Assembly (NCBI RefSeq): GCF_000783395.1
Contig: NZ_JSFK01000033.1
Coordinates: 1 to 64,000 of the forward strand
Reading direction: 5' to 3'
Length of the DNA stretch: 64,000 nucleotides
Source of the DNA: Pseudomonas chlororaphis
GTDB lineage: Bacteria; Pseudomonadota; Gammaproteobacteria; Pseudomonadales; Pseudomonadaceae
Both the position numbers and the translations under genes were made by a program. Shown here one piece after another: positions 8,306-16,581 of this stretch. The notes under the pieces are model-generated. The model saw only the letters and a list, made by a program, of their open reading frames with translations. It did not search any database and had not been told where the DNA came from. Position 1 is the stretch's first letter, and the number at the start of each line of letters is the position of its first letter.

Positions 8306-9175
8306 ATGACCCTCACGCAACTGGAGATTTTCTCGCTGGTCGCCGAACTGCGCGGTTTCACCCTCGCCGCGCATCGGCTGGGGATTTCGCAGTCGGCGGT
8401 ATCCCATGCGATGAAAGCGCTGGAGCAGGAACTCGGTGTTGAGCTGCTGCGTCGGCATCAATCGTCAGTGGAACTCAGCGACATCGGCGAGCAATTACTG
8501 CTGCGCGCCCGCGCCATGCTAGGTCTGGCCAACACCTTGCGCCAGGAAGCCGCCGATGCGCGCGGTATGAAAAGCGGCACCTTGCGCATCGGCTCTTTCG
8601 GGCCAACCTCGTCGATCAAACTGTTGCCCACTATTTTGCGGCGTTATCGAGAGGCGCATCCGGGCATCGAGGTGCACATCGATGAAGGCCCGGACCGTCA
8701 AGTGACTCAATGGCTGGAAGAGCGGCGGATTGACATCGGTTTCGTGGTGCTGCCCGAAGAGCGCTTCGACACGTTTGCCCTGATCGAAGACCAGATGGTT
8801 GCCCTGCTCCCAGTGGATCATCCCCTGGCAGCGCGGTCGGCATTGAGCCTCAAGGATTTGTGCGACGCGCCGTTCGTGCTTACCGAGGCCGGTTCCTCGG
8901 AACTGGTCTCGCGGCTGTTCATTGCTGCGCGTTTGCAACCGAACATTCGTTACCGCTGCTCGCAACTGCTCAGCACCCTCGACACGGTCAGCCGTGGCGA
9001 TGCCATCACGATTGTTGCCGAAGGGTCTTTGCCGGACGGCGGCTCACCTCGCTACGTGAAGAAGCCGTTGCTGCCCGCCGTGCAGCGTCAGATCGGGCTT
9101 GCCGTCCTCGATCAGCGCCAGGCGTCCCCTGCCACCCTGGCCTTTATCGAGTTGGCGACGCAGATGAACTGCTGA
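8306..9175 (+). CDS. LysR-family transcriptional regulator
   Basis: A 289-residue regulator. The HTH lies at about residues 1-60 (FTLAAHRLGISQSAVSHAMKALEQELG) and the effector-binding domain begins at GTLRIGSFGPTSS. The last third has the YRCSQLLSTLDTVSRGDAITIVAEGSLP stretch typical of the CynR/CysB-like fold. It is divergent from the EamA exporter, which is its most likely target. The inducer cannot be deduced. Confidence 0.9.
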   Translation: MTLTQLEIFSLVAELRGFTLAAHRLGISQSAVSHAMKALEQELGVELLRRHQSSVELSDIGEQLLLRARAMLGLANTLRQEAADARGMKSGTLRIGSFGPTSSIKLLPTILRRYREAHPGIEVHIDEGPDRQVTQWLEERRIDIGFVVLPEERFDTFALIEDQMVALLPVDHPLAARSALSLKDLCDAPFVLTEAGSSELVSRLFIAARLQPNIRYRCSQLLSTLDTVSRGDAITIVAEGSLPDGGSPRYVKKPLLPAVQRQIGLAVLDQRQASPATLAFIELATQMNC

Positions 9176-9293
9176 TGAGCGGCGCGAGCGCCTTCTGCCA
9201 TCTATCATCCCCTCTGGCTGATGTGTTTTTCAGCGGCGCGCCGTTATCCGGCCTGCATTCGAGAGCCCCACTCCATCGCGACAGGATGCGCCC

Positions 9294-10829
9294 ATGCCGT
9301 TGACCGTCAGACCCCGCCGCAAGCGCAGCACCCGTATCGTTTTTACACTGCTCAGCGGTTTGCTTCCGGTGCTGCTGGGTAGCGCGATTCTTTATATGCA
9401 AGCCGAACGCACGCTGGAGCAAGGTTCAAGACAGACTGCCGAAGAGGCGTTGCGCCAATTCGAGTTGATGCTCGACAACACCGCTCAGGCCGCCCATCAA
9501 TTGCTGCCACTGGCCGGCCAGACGTGTGAGAACGTCAAACTCGCGTTACGCGAGCAAGTAACTCGCCGCCCGTTCGTGCGCTCGACCAATCTGGTGTGGG
9601 ACGACAACCTCTATTGCAGCTCGTTGTTTGGCGACTATAAAGAAGCCGTCAACGCAGGCGACTACAACCAGGGCAAGTTGTGGCTGATGAATGGCAACCC
9701 GGTGACACCCAACACCGCTCTGCTGGTCTATCGGCTCAGCGAAGGTCGCGGCGGTGCCCTGACAACACTGGACGGTTACCATCTAAGCAACATGTTGCGT
9801 CTGATCGGCCGGCACATGCTGCTGGTGTTGCAAGTAGGCGACAACTGGCTGTCGGCCGACGGCAAAGTGCATCGCGGCGCCCTGCCCGCGTTGCCGACAG
9901 CGCAAAACAGCTTGGACTCTTCACGCTATGCGTTCAGCGTTTCGGCGGGGTTTCCCGAGGGCGAAACCTGGCGCTACATGGCCGATGAATATCCGCCGCT
10001 GTTCAGTCTGTTGATCTTTTTTGGCGTGGTGTCAGGTGCCATCGGACATGTCGTGCAGAAGCGTTCCACTTCACCGAGCCACGAGATGCTTCGGGCGCTC
10101 GAGGCAGGCGAGTTCATTCCTTACTTTCAGCCCGTGGTGCACGGCGACAGCAAGAAGTGGTCGGGGGCCGAAGTGCTGATGCGCTGGACTCACCCCAAAG
10201 AAGGGTTGGTGCGCCCGGATCTGTTTATTCCGTTCGCCGAGCATTCGGGATTGATCGTGCCGATGACTCGCGCCTTGATGCAACAAACCGCTGCGCTACT
10301 GGGGCCGCTGTCACCAACATTCACTCCGCCGTTTCATATCGGCATCAATATCACCGCGAGCCACTGCAAAGACCTGGAACTGGTGGAGGACTGCCGAACG
10401 TTTCTCGCCGCGTTCGCGCCCGACAGCATCAGCCTGGTGCTGGAGCTGACCGAGCGCGAGTTGATCGAGCCGACCGACATCACCCGGCAACTGTTCGAGC
10501 AATTGCACGCACTGGGCGTGAAGATCGCGATTGACGACTTTGGCACCGGCCACTCGAGCCTCGGCTACTTGCGCAAATTCAATGTCGACTTCCTCAAGAT
10601 CGATCAGAGCTTCGTCGCCATGATCGGCATTGATGCGTTGGCCCGACACATTCTCGACACCATTATTGAACTGTCGGCCAAGCTTGATTTGGGTATTGTT
10701 GCCGAAGGTGTCGAAACTCAGGCGCAAGCCGATTATCTGACCGCACATCACGTCAACTTCCTGCAAGGCTACCTGTTCGGCAAACCGATGCCAGCCACGG
10801 ATTTCATCAGCGCATTAACTCACCATTAA
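9294..10829 (+). CDS. Membrane CSS-motif EAL-domain c-di-GMP phosphodiesterase
   Basis: A 511-residue protein: one N-terminal transmembrane helix (about 15-36), a periplasmic CSS domain with its Cys-Ser-Ser at YCSSLFG, a second helix (about 230-250), then a cytoplasmic EAL domain. The EAL motif reads EVL, but the other catalytic residues are present: NITASH, LELTERE, IDDFGTGHSS, LKIDQSF, AEGVET and QGYLFGKP. There is no GGDEF domain. It should hydrolyse c-di-GMP under control of the periplasmic disulfide state, as in E. coli PdeB/PdeC. It is monocistronic. Confidence 0.92.
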   Translation: MPLTVRPRRKRSTRIVFTLLSGLLPVLLGSAILYMQAERTLEQGSRQTAEEALRQFELMLDNTAQAAHQLLPLAGQTCENVKLALREQVTRRPFVRSTNLVWDDNLYCSSLFGDYKEAVNAGDYNQGKLWLMNGNPVTPNTALLVYRLSEGRGGALTTLDGYHLSNMLRLIGRHMLLVLQVGDNWLSADGKVHRGALPALPTAQNSLDSSRYAFSVSAGFPEGETWRYMADEYPPLFSLLIFFGVVSGAIGHVVQKRSTSPSHEMLRALEAGEFIPYFQPVVHGDSKKWSGAEVLMRWTHPKEGLVRPDLFIPFAEHSGLIVPMTRALMQQTAALLGPLSPTFTPPFHIGINITASHCKDLELVEDCRTFLAAFAPDSISLVLELTERELIEPTDITRQLFEQLHALGVKIAIDDFGTGHSSLGYLRKFNVDFLKIDQSFVAMIGIDALARHILDTIIELSAKLDLGIVAEGVETQAQADYLTAHHVNFLQGYLFGKPMPATDFISALTHH

Positions 10830-11063
10830 CTAAGCCGGATTAAGACGAGCGTACCGATCAGGCGCACCAAATTGATACAAAAGACCGCTGTTGTTACATG
10901 AAGACAACATCAGGATTTACTCTTGGCGCATTAACTACTACAATTTTTTCAACCTGAGCAAGATTGGCAGGTGAGCCATTTATCACCGAGTCGCTTCAAG
11001 GCTCTTGGCTTATAGCTTTGTTTGCGGTTGGTATCAGCCAAACACACTATTGGAGTAAAGATA

Positions 11064-11429
11064 TTGTCCAGACTCGCTGAATTTCGTGCAGCTGAAAAGG
11101 CCCTTCAGGAACAGCTCAAGCAGCTGGAATCGCTGAAGAACGATGCCGGGCTCAAGAAAGAAATCGAATTCGAAGAAAAGCTCCAGGGGCTGATGAAAAC
11201 CTACGGCAAAGGCCTGAAAGAGATCATCGCCATTCTCGATCCGAACCCGGCAAAATCCGGTCTGCAGACCTCTGCAGCACCTAAAACCCGCCGCGCTCGC
11301 GTGGTCAAGGTTTATCACAACCCGCACACCAATGAACTGATCGAAACCAAGGGCGGCAACCACCGTGGCCTGAAAGCCTGGAAGGAACAATACGGTGCAG
11401 CCACCGTTGATTCCTGGTTGCGCGGTTAA
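11064..11429 (+). CDS. mvaU: H-NS-like nucleoid protein MvaU
   Basis: A 121-residue MvaT/MvaU xenogeneic silencer. The N-terminal coiled coil (RLAEFRAAEKALQEQLKQLE, about 1-60) oligomerises. The C-terminal DNA-binding module has the signature NPHTNELIETKGGNHRGLKAWK, in which the RGGN-equivalent KGGN inserts into the AT-rich minor groove. The start is TTG at 11064: GGAG lies 8 nt upstream, and the protein then begins MSRLAEF as MvaU does. An upstream in-frame ATG would add 14 unrelated residues. It has its own promoter region and terminator. Confidence 0.92.
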   Translation: MSRLAEFRAAEKALQEQLKQLESLKNDAGLKKEIEFEEKLQGLMKTYGKGLKEIIAILDPNPAKSGLQTSAAPKTRRARVVKVYHNPHTNELIETKGGNHRGLKAWKEQYGAATVDSWLRG

Positions 11430-11441
11430 TCCGACGCCAAC

Positions 11442-11472
11442 AAAAAAGCCCTGCATGATGCAGGGCTTTTTT
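11442..11472 (+). terminator. Intrinsic terminator of mvaU
   Basis: AAAAAAGCCCTGCATGATGCAGGGCTTTTTT-type hairpin starting 13 nt after the mvaU stop codon. Confidence 0.9.
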
Positions 11473-11647
11473 ATTGACAATATCTAACAAATGAAATGAA
11501 TTTCATCTAACAATTTCGACTTTTCTGTAACGTGGCTGAGTCAGACAGCTAAACATTTTGCTGCGCAATGTTACGATCGCAGCCCTGCGTTAAACTTTGT
11601 GCTTAATCCCTTCGGGTATCTAATCAAGCCATGAAGAGTACAGCGAC

Positions 11648-12166
11648 TTAAAGTTTCAAGCTGTTTCTCACCGCCACTATCTCGTCTGCGCTCGCCTTAT
11701 AAACCTCTGCCTGTCCGGCGTAGGAAAGAACATAAGCCTTGTCCGCCTCGACCGCCGCGACCAAGGTTTGCGACAACACATGCCGACCGTTTTCGGTGAT
11801 CGTGCAAGTGGTTTCCAGTGCCGACAAAGTACCCAGCGTGGCCGGATGCACTTTGTTGCAGACGCTTTGATAGCCACCCTGAAAGAAGTCCTTCTGTATC
11901 GACTTGCGCATCTCCAGCAGCACACCTTGCAGATTGACCTGATGCCCCTTCTCAACCTGAGTCATGGTCAATTCCATCACCATCACCTGATTGCCATCGG
12001 CGTCGTTCTTGACCGCACGCTGGCGGGAAACCTGCGCAGCCGCCTCAGGCAGCGCCTCGACTTGCCAACCATCCGGCCACGTGATGCTAGGTTCGTCCGC
12101 TGACGCGCACACCGCCACAAGCGACAATAAAGAAAAAACAAACACGGATTTGAAGAGTCGGATCAT
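11648..12166 (-). CDS. Secreted small protein, function unknown
   Basis: A protein of about 172 residues with a Sec signal peptide (IRLFKSVFVFSLLSLVAVCASA, cleavage after ASA). The mature domain begins DEPSITWPDGWQVEALPEA and contains two Cys (VCNK and TTCTI) that could form a disulfide in the periplasm. The architecture resembles the Pseudomonas DUF4946 family of periplasmic proteins. A GTG four codons upstream is an alternative start; neither has a strong Shine-Dalgarno. No function can be assigned. Confidence 0.75.
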   Translation of the reverse strand: MIRLFKSVFVFSLLSLVAVCASADEPSITWPDGWQVEALPEAAAQVSRQRAVKNDADGNQVMVMELTMTQVEKGHQVNLQGVLLEMRKSIQKDFFQGGYQSVCNKVHPATLGTLSALETTCTITENGRHVLSQTLVAAVEADKAYVLSYAGQAEVYKASADEIVAVRNSLKL

Positions 12167-12305
12167 TGCCGGGCGCACTCGCAGATTGAGCGGTAAAGTC
12201 TGAGGCTCGCCCGCACGCAGGGCAAGTCTGCCCTTTCATTTGGCGATGCCGACAGGCATGCGTATCATTGCGCCCATTCACTCGCCCATAGTTATTGGAG
12301 GGCCC

Positions 12306-12827
12306 ATGAGCCTGCACGAACTCAACACTTTCCCCGGCGTTACCGCTACGCCAGACAGCGCAACCCGAAACTTCGTTTTCAACCACACCATGTTGCGTGT
12401 GAAAGACATCAGCAAATCCCTGGACTTTTACACCCGCGTGCTGGGTTTCTCGCTGGTTGAAAAGCGTGATTTCCCGGAAGCGGAATTCAGCCTGTATTTC
12501 CTCGCGCTGGTCGACAAGGCACAGATCCCGGCCGACGCCGCTGCTCGCACGGAGTGGATGAAGTCGATTCCAGGCATTCTCGAACTGACCCATAACCATG
12601 GCACCGAGAATGACGCGGATTTCGCTTATCACAACGGCAATACCGATCCGCGCGGTTTTGGCCATATCTGCATTTCGGTGCCGGATATCGTCGCGGCCTG
12701 TGCGCGTTTCGAAGAACTGGGCTGCGACTTCCAGAAGCGTCTGACCGATGGCCGCATGAAAAGCCTGGCGTTCATCAAGGATCCGGATGGTTACTGGGTC
12801 GAGATCATTCAGCCTGCGCCGCTGTAA
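12306..12827 (+). CDS. gloA: Lactoylglutathione lyase (glyoxalase I)
   Basis: A 173-residue enzyme that isomerises the methylglyoxal-glutathione hemithioacetal to S-lactoylglutathione. The metal ligands of the VOC fold are visible: His in FNHTMLRVKD, Glu in ILELTHNHGTE, His in GFGHICISV and Glu in YWVEIIQP. The long ~175-residue form with the extra helix corresponds to the zinc-type enzyme. The start was chosen by GGAGG just upstream; an earlier ATG at 12240 lacks one. Confidence 0.95.
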   Translation: MSLHELNTFPGVTATPDSATRNFVFNHTMLRVKDISKSLDFYTRVLGFSLVEKRDFPEAEFSLYFLALVDKAQIPADAAARTEWMKSIPGILELTHNHGTENDADFAYHNGNTDPRGFGHICISVPDIVAACARFEELGCDFQKRLTDGRMKSLAFIKDPDGYWVEIIQPAPL

Positions 12828-12837
12828 AAGCAAAAGC

Positions 12838-12871
12838 CCCTCACCCTAGCCCTCTCCCAGAGGGAGAGGGG
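12838..12871. repeat. CTCTCCC repeat, inverted copy
   Basis: An exact reverse complement of the 34 bp at 142-175. It forms an inverted pair with the copy at 12980-13013, about 108 bp away. Together they resemble a REPIN-like unit between gloA and ahpF. Confidence 0.75.
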
Positions 12872-12979
12872 ACTGATTGGGGGATATTCAAGAATTCCGC
12901 CGACGTGAAAGATCTTTACCGAATCCATAATCGACTCGGTCATTCAGGTCGATGGACAGCGCCAGACACCTCGGTCGGC

Positions 12980-13013
12980 TCCCTCTCCCTCGGGAGAGGG
13001 CTGGGGTGAGGGG
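12980..13013. repeat. CTCTCCC repeat, direct copy
   Basis: Near-identical to 142-175. The homology extends upstream: TCGACTCG and ACACCTCGGTC precede it here and also precede the copy at the left edge of the window, so the mobile unit is longer than the palindrome. Confidence 0.7.
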
Positions 13014-13031
13014 CAGCGTTTTACACGCAAT

Positions 13032-13060
13032 AAAAAACCCGTGATCGCTCACGGGTTTTT
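13032..13060. terminator. Intrinsic terminator downstream of ahpF
   Basis: A-run, ACCCGTGA, loop, TCACGGGT, T-run, at the 3' side of the minus-strand ahpF gene. Confidence 0.85.
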
Positions 13061-13077
13061 CATTTCAGGCTGGACGC

Positions 13078-14640
13078 TTACGCCGGAGCGGAGGTGCGGA
13101 TCAAGTGATCAAATGCACTCAGCGAAGCCTTGGCGCCCTCGCCCACCGCAATCACGATCTGCTTGTACGGCACAGTCGTCACATCACCAGCAGCGAAGAT
13201 CCCCGGGATCGAAGTCTCACCACGGTTATCGACAATGATCTCGCCACGCGGCGACAGCTCGATGGTGCCCTTCAGCCAGTCGGTGTTCGGCAGCAAACCG
13301 ATCTGCACGAAGATCCCTTCCAGCTCGACAGTGCGCAGCTCGTCAGTATTGCGATCCTTGTAACGCAGGCCGTTGACCTTCTCGCCATTACCGGTGACTT
13401 CAGTGGTTTGCGCACTGGTGATCACGGTGACGTTCGGCAGGCTGTGCAGTTTACGCTGCAATACGGCGTCGGCGCGCAGTTGTACGTCGAACTCCAGCAG
13501 GGTTACGTGGGACACGATACCGGCCAGATCGATGGCCGCTTCAACGCCAGAGTTACCGCCGCCGATGACCGCCACACGCTTGCCTTTGAACAGCGGACCG
13601 TCGCAGTGCGGGCAGTACGCCACGCCTTTGTTGCGGTATTCCTGCTCGCCCGGCACGTTCATTTCACGCCAGCGCGCACCGGTCGCCAGGATCACGCTCT
13701 TGGCTTTGAGGGTGGCGCCGCTGGCGAAGCGGACTTCATGCAACTCGCCGTTCTTGCCCGGGATCAGCTTGTCGGCGCGTTGCAGGTTCATGATATCGAC
13801 GTCGTATTGCTTGACGTGTTCTTCGAGTGCCGTGGCCAGCTTTGGCCCTTCGGTTTCCTGTACGGAAATGAAGTTCTCGATGGCCATGGTGTCGAGCACC
13901 TGACCACCAAAGCGCTCAGCGGCAACGCCGGTGCGGATGCCTTTACGGGCGGCGTAAATCGCTGCCGAAGCACCGGCCGGTCCACCGCCGACAACCAGCA
14001 CGTCGAAGGCTTCTTTGGCGCTGATCTTCTCGGCCTGACGCTCGATGGCGCCGGTGTCGAGTTTGGCGAGAATTTCTTCCAGGCCCATGCGGCCCTGGCC
14101 GAAGTTTTCGCCGTTCAAGTAGATGCTCGGCACGGCCATGATCTTGCGATCGTTGACTTCGTCCTGAAACAGCGCACCGTCGATGGCGACGTGGCGGATA
14201 TTCGGGTTGAGGACGGCCATCAGGTTCAGCGCCTGGACCACGTCCGGACAGTTCTGGCAGGACAGCGAGAAGTAAGTCTCGAAGCTGAACTGGCCTTTGA
14301 GCGAACGGATCTGCTCGATCACTTCAACACTGGCTTTCGATGGGTGGCCGCCGACTTGCAGCAAGGCCAGCACCAGCGAAGTGAACTCGTGGCCCATCGG
14401 GATGCCGGCGAAACGCAGGCTGATGTCGGCGCCCGGGCGATTGATCGAGAACGATGGCTTGCGCGCATCGTCACCGCTGTCGATCAAAGTAATCTGGCTC
14501 GAAAGACTGGCAACGTCTTTCAGCAGTTCCAGCATTTCACGGGATTTCGCACCGTCGTCGAGGGATGCAACGATCTCGATCGGCTGGGTGACCCGTTCCA
14601 GGTACGATTTCAACTGGGCTTTAAGATTGGCGTCCAACAT
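13078..14640 (-). CDS. ahpF: Alkyl hydroperoxide reductase subunit F
   Basis: A 520-residue flavoprotein disulfide reductase that regenerates AhpC with NADH. The N-terminal thioredoxin-like double domain carries CQNC. The FAD module starts at VVGGGPAGASAAIYAARKG, the redox-active CPHC lies in YCPHCDGPLFKGK, and the NAD site is VIGGGNSGVEAA. A C-terminal FAD signature (GIFAAGDVTTVPYKQI) is present. Length is standard. It lies downstream of ahpC on the same strand, with a hairpin in between that probably lowers its expression. Confidence 0.97.
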   Translation of the reverse strand: MLDANLKAQLKSYLERVTQPIEIVASLDDGAKSREMLELLKDVASLSSQITLIDSGDDARKPSFSINRPGADISLRFAGIPMGHEFTSLVLALLQVGGHPSKASVEVIEQIRSLKGQFSFETYFSLSCQNCPDVVQALNLMAVLNPNIRHVAIDGALFQDEVNDRKIMAVPSIYLNGENFGQGRMGLEEILAKLDTGAIERQAEKISAKEAFDVLVVGGGPAGASAAIYAARKGIRTGVAAERFGGQVLDTMAIENFISVQETEGPKLATALEEHVKQYDVDIMNLQRADKLIPGKNGELHEVRFASGATLKAKSVILATGARWREMNVPGEQEYRNKGVAYCPHCDGPLFKGKRVAVIGGGNSGVEAAIDLAGIVSHVTLLEFDVQLRADAVLQRKLHSLPNVTVITSAQTTEVTGNGEKVNGLRYKDRNTDELRTVELEGIFVQIGLLPNTDWLKGTIELSPRGEIIVDNRGETSIPGIFAAGDVTTVPYKQIVIAVGEGAKASLSAFDHLIRTSAPA

Positions 14641-14666
14641 ACGGGCGATTTCCTTTATTTGAGGCG

Positions 14667-14702
14667 AAAAAAAGCCCGAGCGAATCTCGCCCGGGCATTT
14701 TT
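14667..14702 (-). terminator. Hairpin between ahpC and ahpF
   Basis: A GCCCG/CGGGC stem flanked by A- and T-runs in the 124-bp gap. It may act as an attenuating terminator that gives more AhpC than AhpF. Confidence 0.7.
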
Positions 14703-14764
14703 ATGGGGCGGTGCAGCTAACTTAAGTAGGTGCGGAGATCCGCCCCGAGTTGCGTGTCACAGAC

Positions 14765-15328
14765 TTAGATCTTGCCGACCAGGTCCAGGGACGGAGCCAG
14801 AGTGGCCTCGCCTTCTTTCCACTTGGCTGGGCAAACTTCGCCTGGGTGAGCAGCAACGTACTGAGCAGCCTTGATCTTGCGCAGCAGCTCGGAAGCGTCA
14901 CGGCCAACGCCGCCATCGTTCAGTTCAACGATTTTGATCTGGCCTTCAGGGTTGATCACGAAGGTGCCACGGTCAGCCAAGCCAACTTCTTCGATCAGCA
15001 CGTCGAAGTTGCGGGAGATGGCGTGGGTCGGGTCGCCGATCATGGTGTATTCGATTTTGCCGATGGCTGGCGAAGTGTTGTGCCAGGCAGCGTGGGCAAA
15101 GTGGGTGTCGGTGGAAACGCTGTAGATCTCTACGCCGAGTTTCTGGAAGGCAGCGTAGTTGTCAGCCAGGTCTTCCAGCTCGGTTGGGCAAACGAAGGTG
15201 AAGTCGGCTGGGTAGAAGAACACGACCGACCACTTGCCTTTCAGGTCAGCGTCCGAGACTTGAACGAAGTCGCCGTTTTTGAACGCGGTAGCTTTGAACG
15301 GTTTTACTTGGCTGTTGATGATAGGCAT
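14765..15328 (-). CDS. ahpC: Alkyl hydroperoxide reductase subunit C (peroxiredoxin)
   Basis: A 187-residue typical 2-Cys peroxiredoxin reducing H2O2, organic peroxides and peroxynitrite. The peroxidatic Cys lies in DFTFVCPTELEDLAD and the resolving Cys in GEVCPAKW. Start MPIINSQVKPFKA and length match AhpC of Pseudomonas and E. coli. It is reduced by AhpF, encoded downstream. Confidence 0.98.
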   Translation of the reverse strand: MPIINSQVKPFKATAFKNGDFVQVSDADLKGKWSVVFFYPADFTFVCPTELEDLADNYAAFQKLGVEIYSVSTDTHFAHAAWHNTSPAIGKIEYTMIGDPTHAISRNFDVLIEEVGLADRGTFVINPEGQIKIVELNDGGVGRDASELLRKIKAAQYVAAHPGEVCPAKWKEGEATLAPSLDLVGKI

Positions 15329-15429
15329 TGATGACTCTCCGTCAGGGGTTATGAAGTTGATGGGTGAATCCTACCCACTCACTCGACGGATGGCTCATTG
15401 GCAAACCTGATGCTGCTGATTTGTTTTCG

Positions 15430-15463
15430 CTATTAGCTGACTGTATTAATAGAAGAAAACGAT
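15430..15463 (-). promoter_or_regulatory. Possible OxyR-type site upstream of ahpC
   Basis: CTATTA-N11-TAATAG, followed by a CGAT 7 nt after the ATAG, about 100-135 bp upstream of ahpC. ATAG-N7-C(T/G)AT fits two of the four OxyR half-sites, but the other two do not match. This is weak evidence, supported mainly by position. Confidence 0.3.
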
Positions 15464-15465
15464 CT

Positions 15466-16404
15466 CTACGACGAAGCCGGCTTATCCGTAATCCGAGCCA
15501 TTCCATGGAATGGGCTGGCTTCAACATAGCGCATGGCGGACTTCATGTCCTTCCAGCCAACGTAGCTCATCAGGGATTTCAGATCCCAACCGCTTTGGTG
15601 GGCCCACGTCGCAAAGCCTCGACGCAGGGAGTGGCTGGTGTAATTTTCGGCGGCAATGCCGGCACGCTGCAACGCCTGACGCAGCAGAGGAATGATGCTG
15701 TTGGCGTGCAGGCCCTCTTCATTCAGATTGCCCCAGCGGTCGATGCTGCGGAAAACCGGACCACGCACCAGCGCCGCTTCGGTGATCCAGTCGATATAGG
15801 CCTGCACCGGGCAAAGCTTGAGTAGTGCCGGCGCTTGATAGGTCTGACCGAGGTTCTCGCGATCACCCTTGCTGCGTGGCAAATACAAGGTGATGCCTTT
15901 GCCGGCGTGCGCCTGCACGTGCTCGATCTGCAAGCGGCACAACTCGTCGCTGCGAAAGCCGCGCCAGAATCCCAGCAGGATCAGTGCGCGATCACGGTAA
16001 GCCTTGAGAAGTAAGGGCCGATCCTGCTGTTCTCTCGCGGTTTGTACTTCATGTTCGAGCCAATCGATCACTCGCTGCAGATCCTGTAACTGCAGAGGCT
16101 CGGCCTGTTTCTCCTGCGCCGGATGCAACGCACGTATGCCTTTGAAGACTTTGCGCACCACCGGCGCCTTGGTTGGATCGGCAAACCCTTGGCTGTTGTG
16201 CCACTGCGCCAGCGCCGACAAGCGCAGCTTCAACGTATTGATCGACAGCTCTTCAGCGTGTGCCACCAGATAACGCGCAACGCTATCGGCTGTAGCCGGC
16301 AAGAACCCGCCCCACTTCACTTCGAAATGCTCGATGGCCGCGCGATAGCTGCGGCGGGTGTTGTCACGGGTGGCGGCTTGCAGATAGCGATCCAGATCGC
16401 TCAT
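15466..16404 (-). CDS. Tyrosine site-specific recombinase
   Basis: A 312-residue integrase. The N-terminal core-binding SAM-like domain (about 1-100, LDRYLQAATRDNTRRSYRAAIEHF) precedes the catalytic domain. Catalytic residues: Arg in FRSDELCRL, Lys in LPRSKGDREN, His-x-x-Arg in SHSLRRGFAT, Trp in place of the third His (GWKDMKSAM) and the nucleophile Tyr in AMRYVEAS. All are present, so the enzyme is probably active. The upstream ORF extension to 16833 was rejected because it crosses the regulatory region. It is divergent from the KfrA-like gene. No att repeats or cargo are evident, so it may be a domesticated recombinase. Confidence 0.88.
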   Translation of the reverse strand: MSDLDRYLQAATRDNTRRSYRAAIEHFEVKWGGFLPATADSVARYLVAHAEELSINTLKLRLSALAQWHNSQGFADPTKAPVVRKVFKGIRALHPAQEKQAEPLQLQDLQRVIDWLEHEVQTAREQQDRPLLLKAYRDRALILLGFWRGFRSDELCRLQIEHVQAHAGKGITLYLPRSKGDRENLGQTYQAPALLKLCPVQAYIDWITEAALVRGPVFRSIDRWGNLNEEGLHANSIIPLLRQALQRAGIAAENYTSHSLRRGFATWAHQSGWDLKSLMSYVGWKDMKSAMRYVEASPFHGMARITDKPASS

Positions 16405-16527
16405 GGGCTGTTTTCTCGCTGGCGTACTGAGACAGGGATGCAGAAGCGCATTTTGCCGCCTGACACTGGGTAATACCAGTATATCCCATGTCTTTATTAT
16501 CAAAGGTTTACCTTTATTTTCTGAATG

Positions 16528-16563
16528 GTACACTGCGTACTTTAGTGGCATGTACCACAGTAC
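16528..16563. promoter_or_regulatory. Candidate operator with four GTAC half-sites
   Basis: In the divergent recombinase/KfrA-like promoter region, GTAC occurs at 16528, 16537, 16552 and 16560, making two GTAC-N5/N4-GTAC modules arranged as an imperfect inverted repeat. KfrA proteins are known to repress their own promoters by binding repeats, so this is a plausible autoregulatory site. Confidence 0.45.
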
Positions 16564-16581
16564 GTAACCGTAGGAGTTCAC

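Noticed and set aside
13105..14874. 589-codon ORF on the plus strand opposite ahpF
   Set aside because: Shadow of ahpF in high-GC codon bias; composition is His/Asp/Gln-rich with no domain.
15430..15463. A full OxyR site before ahpC
   Set aside because: Only two of four half-sites fit the ATAG/CTAT spacing, so it is kept only as a weak feature.
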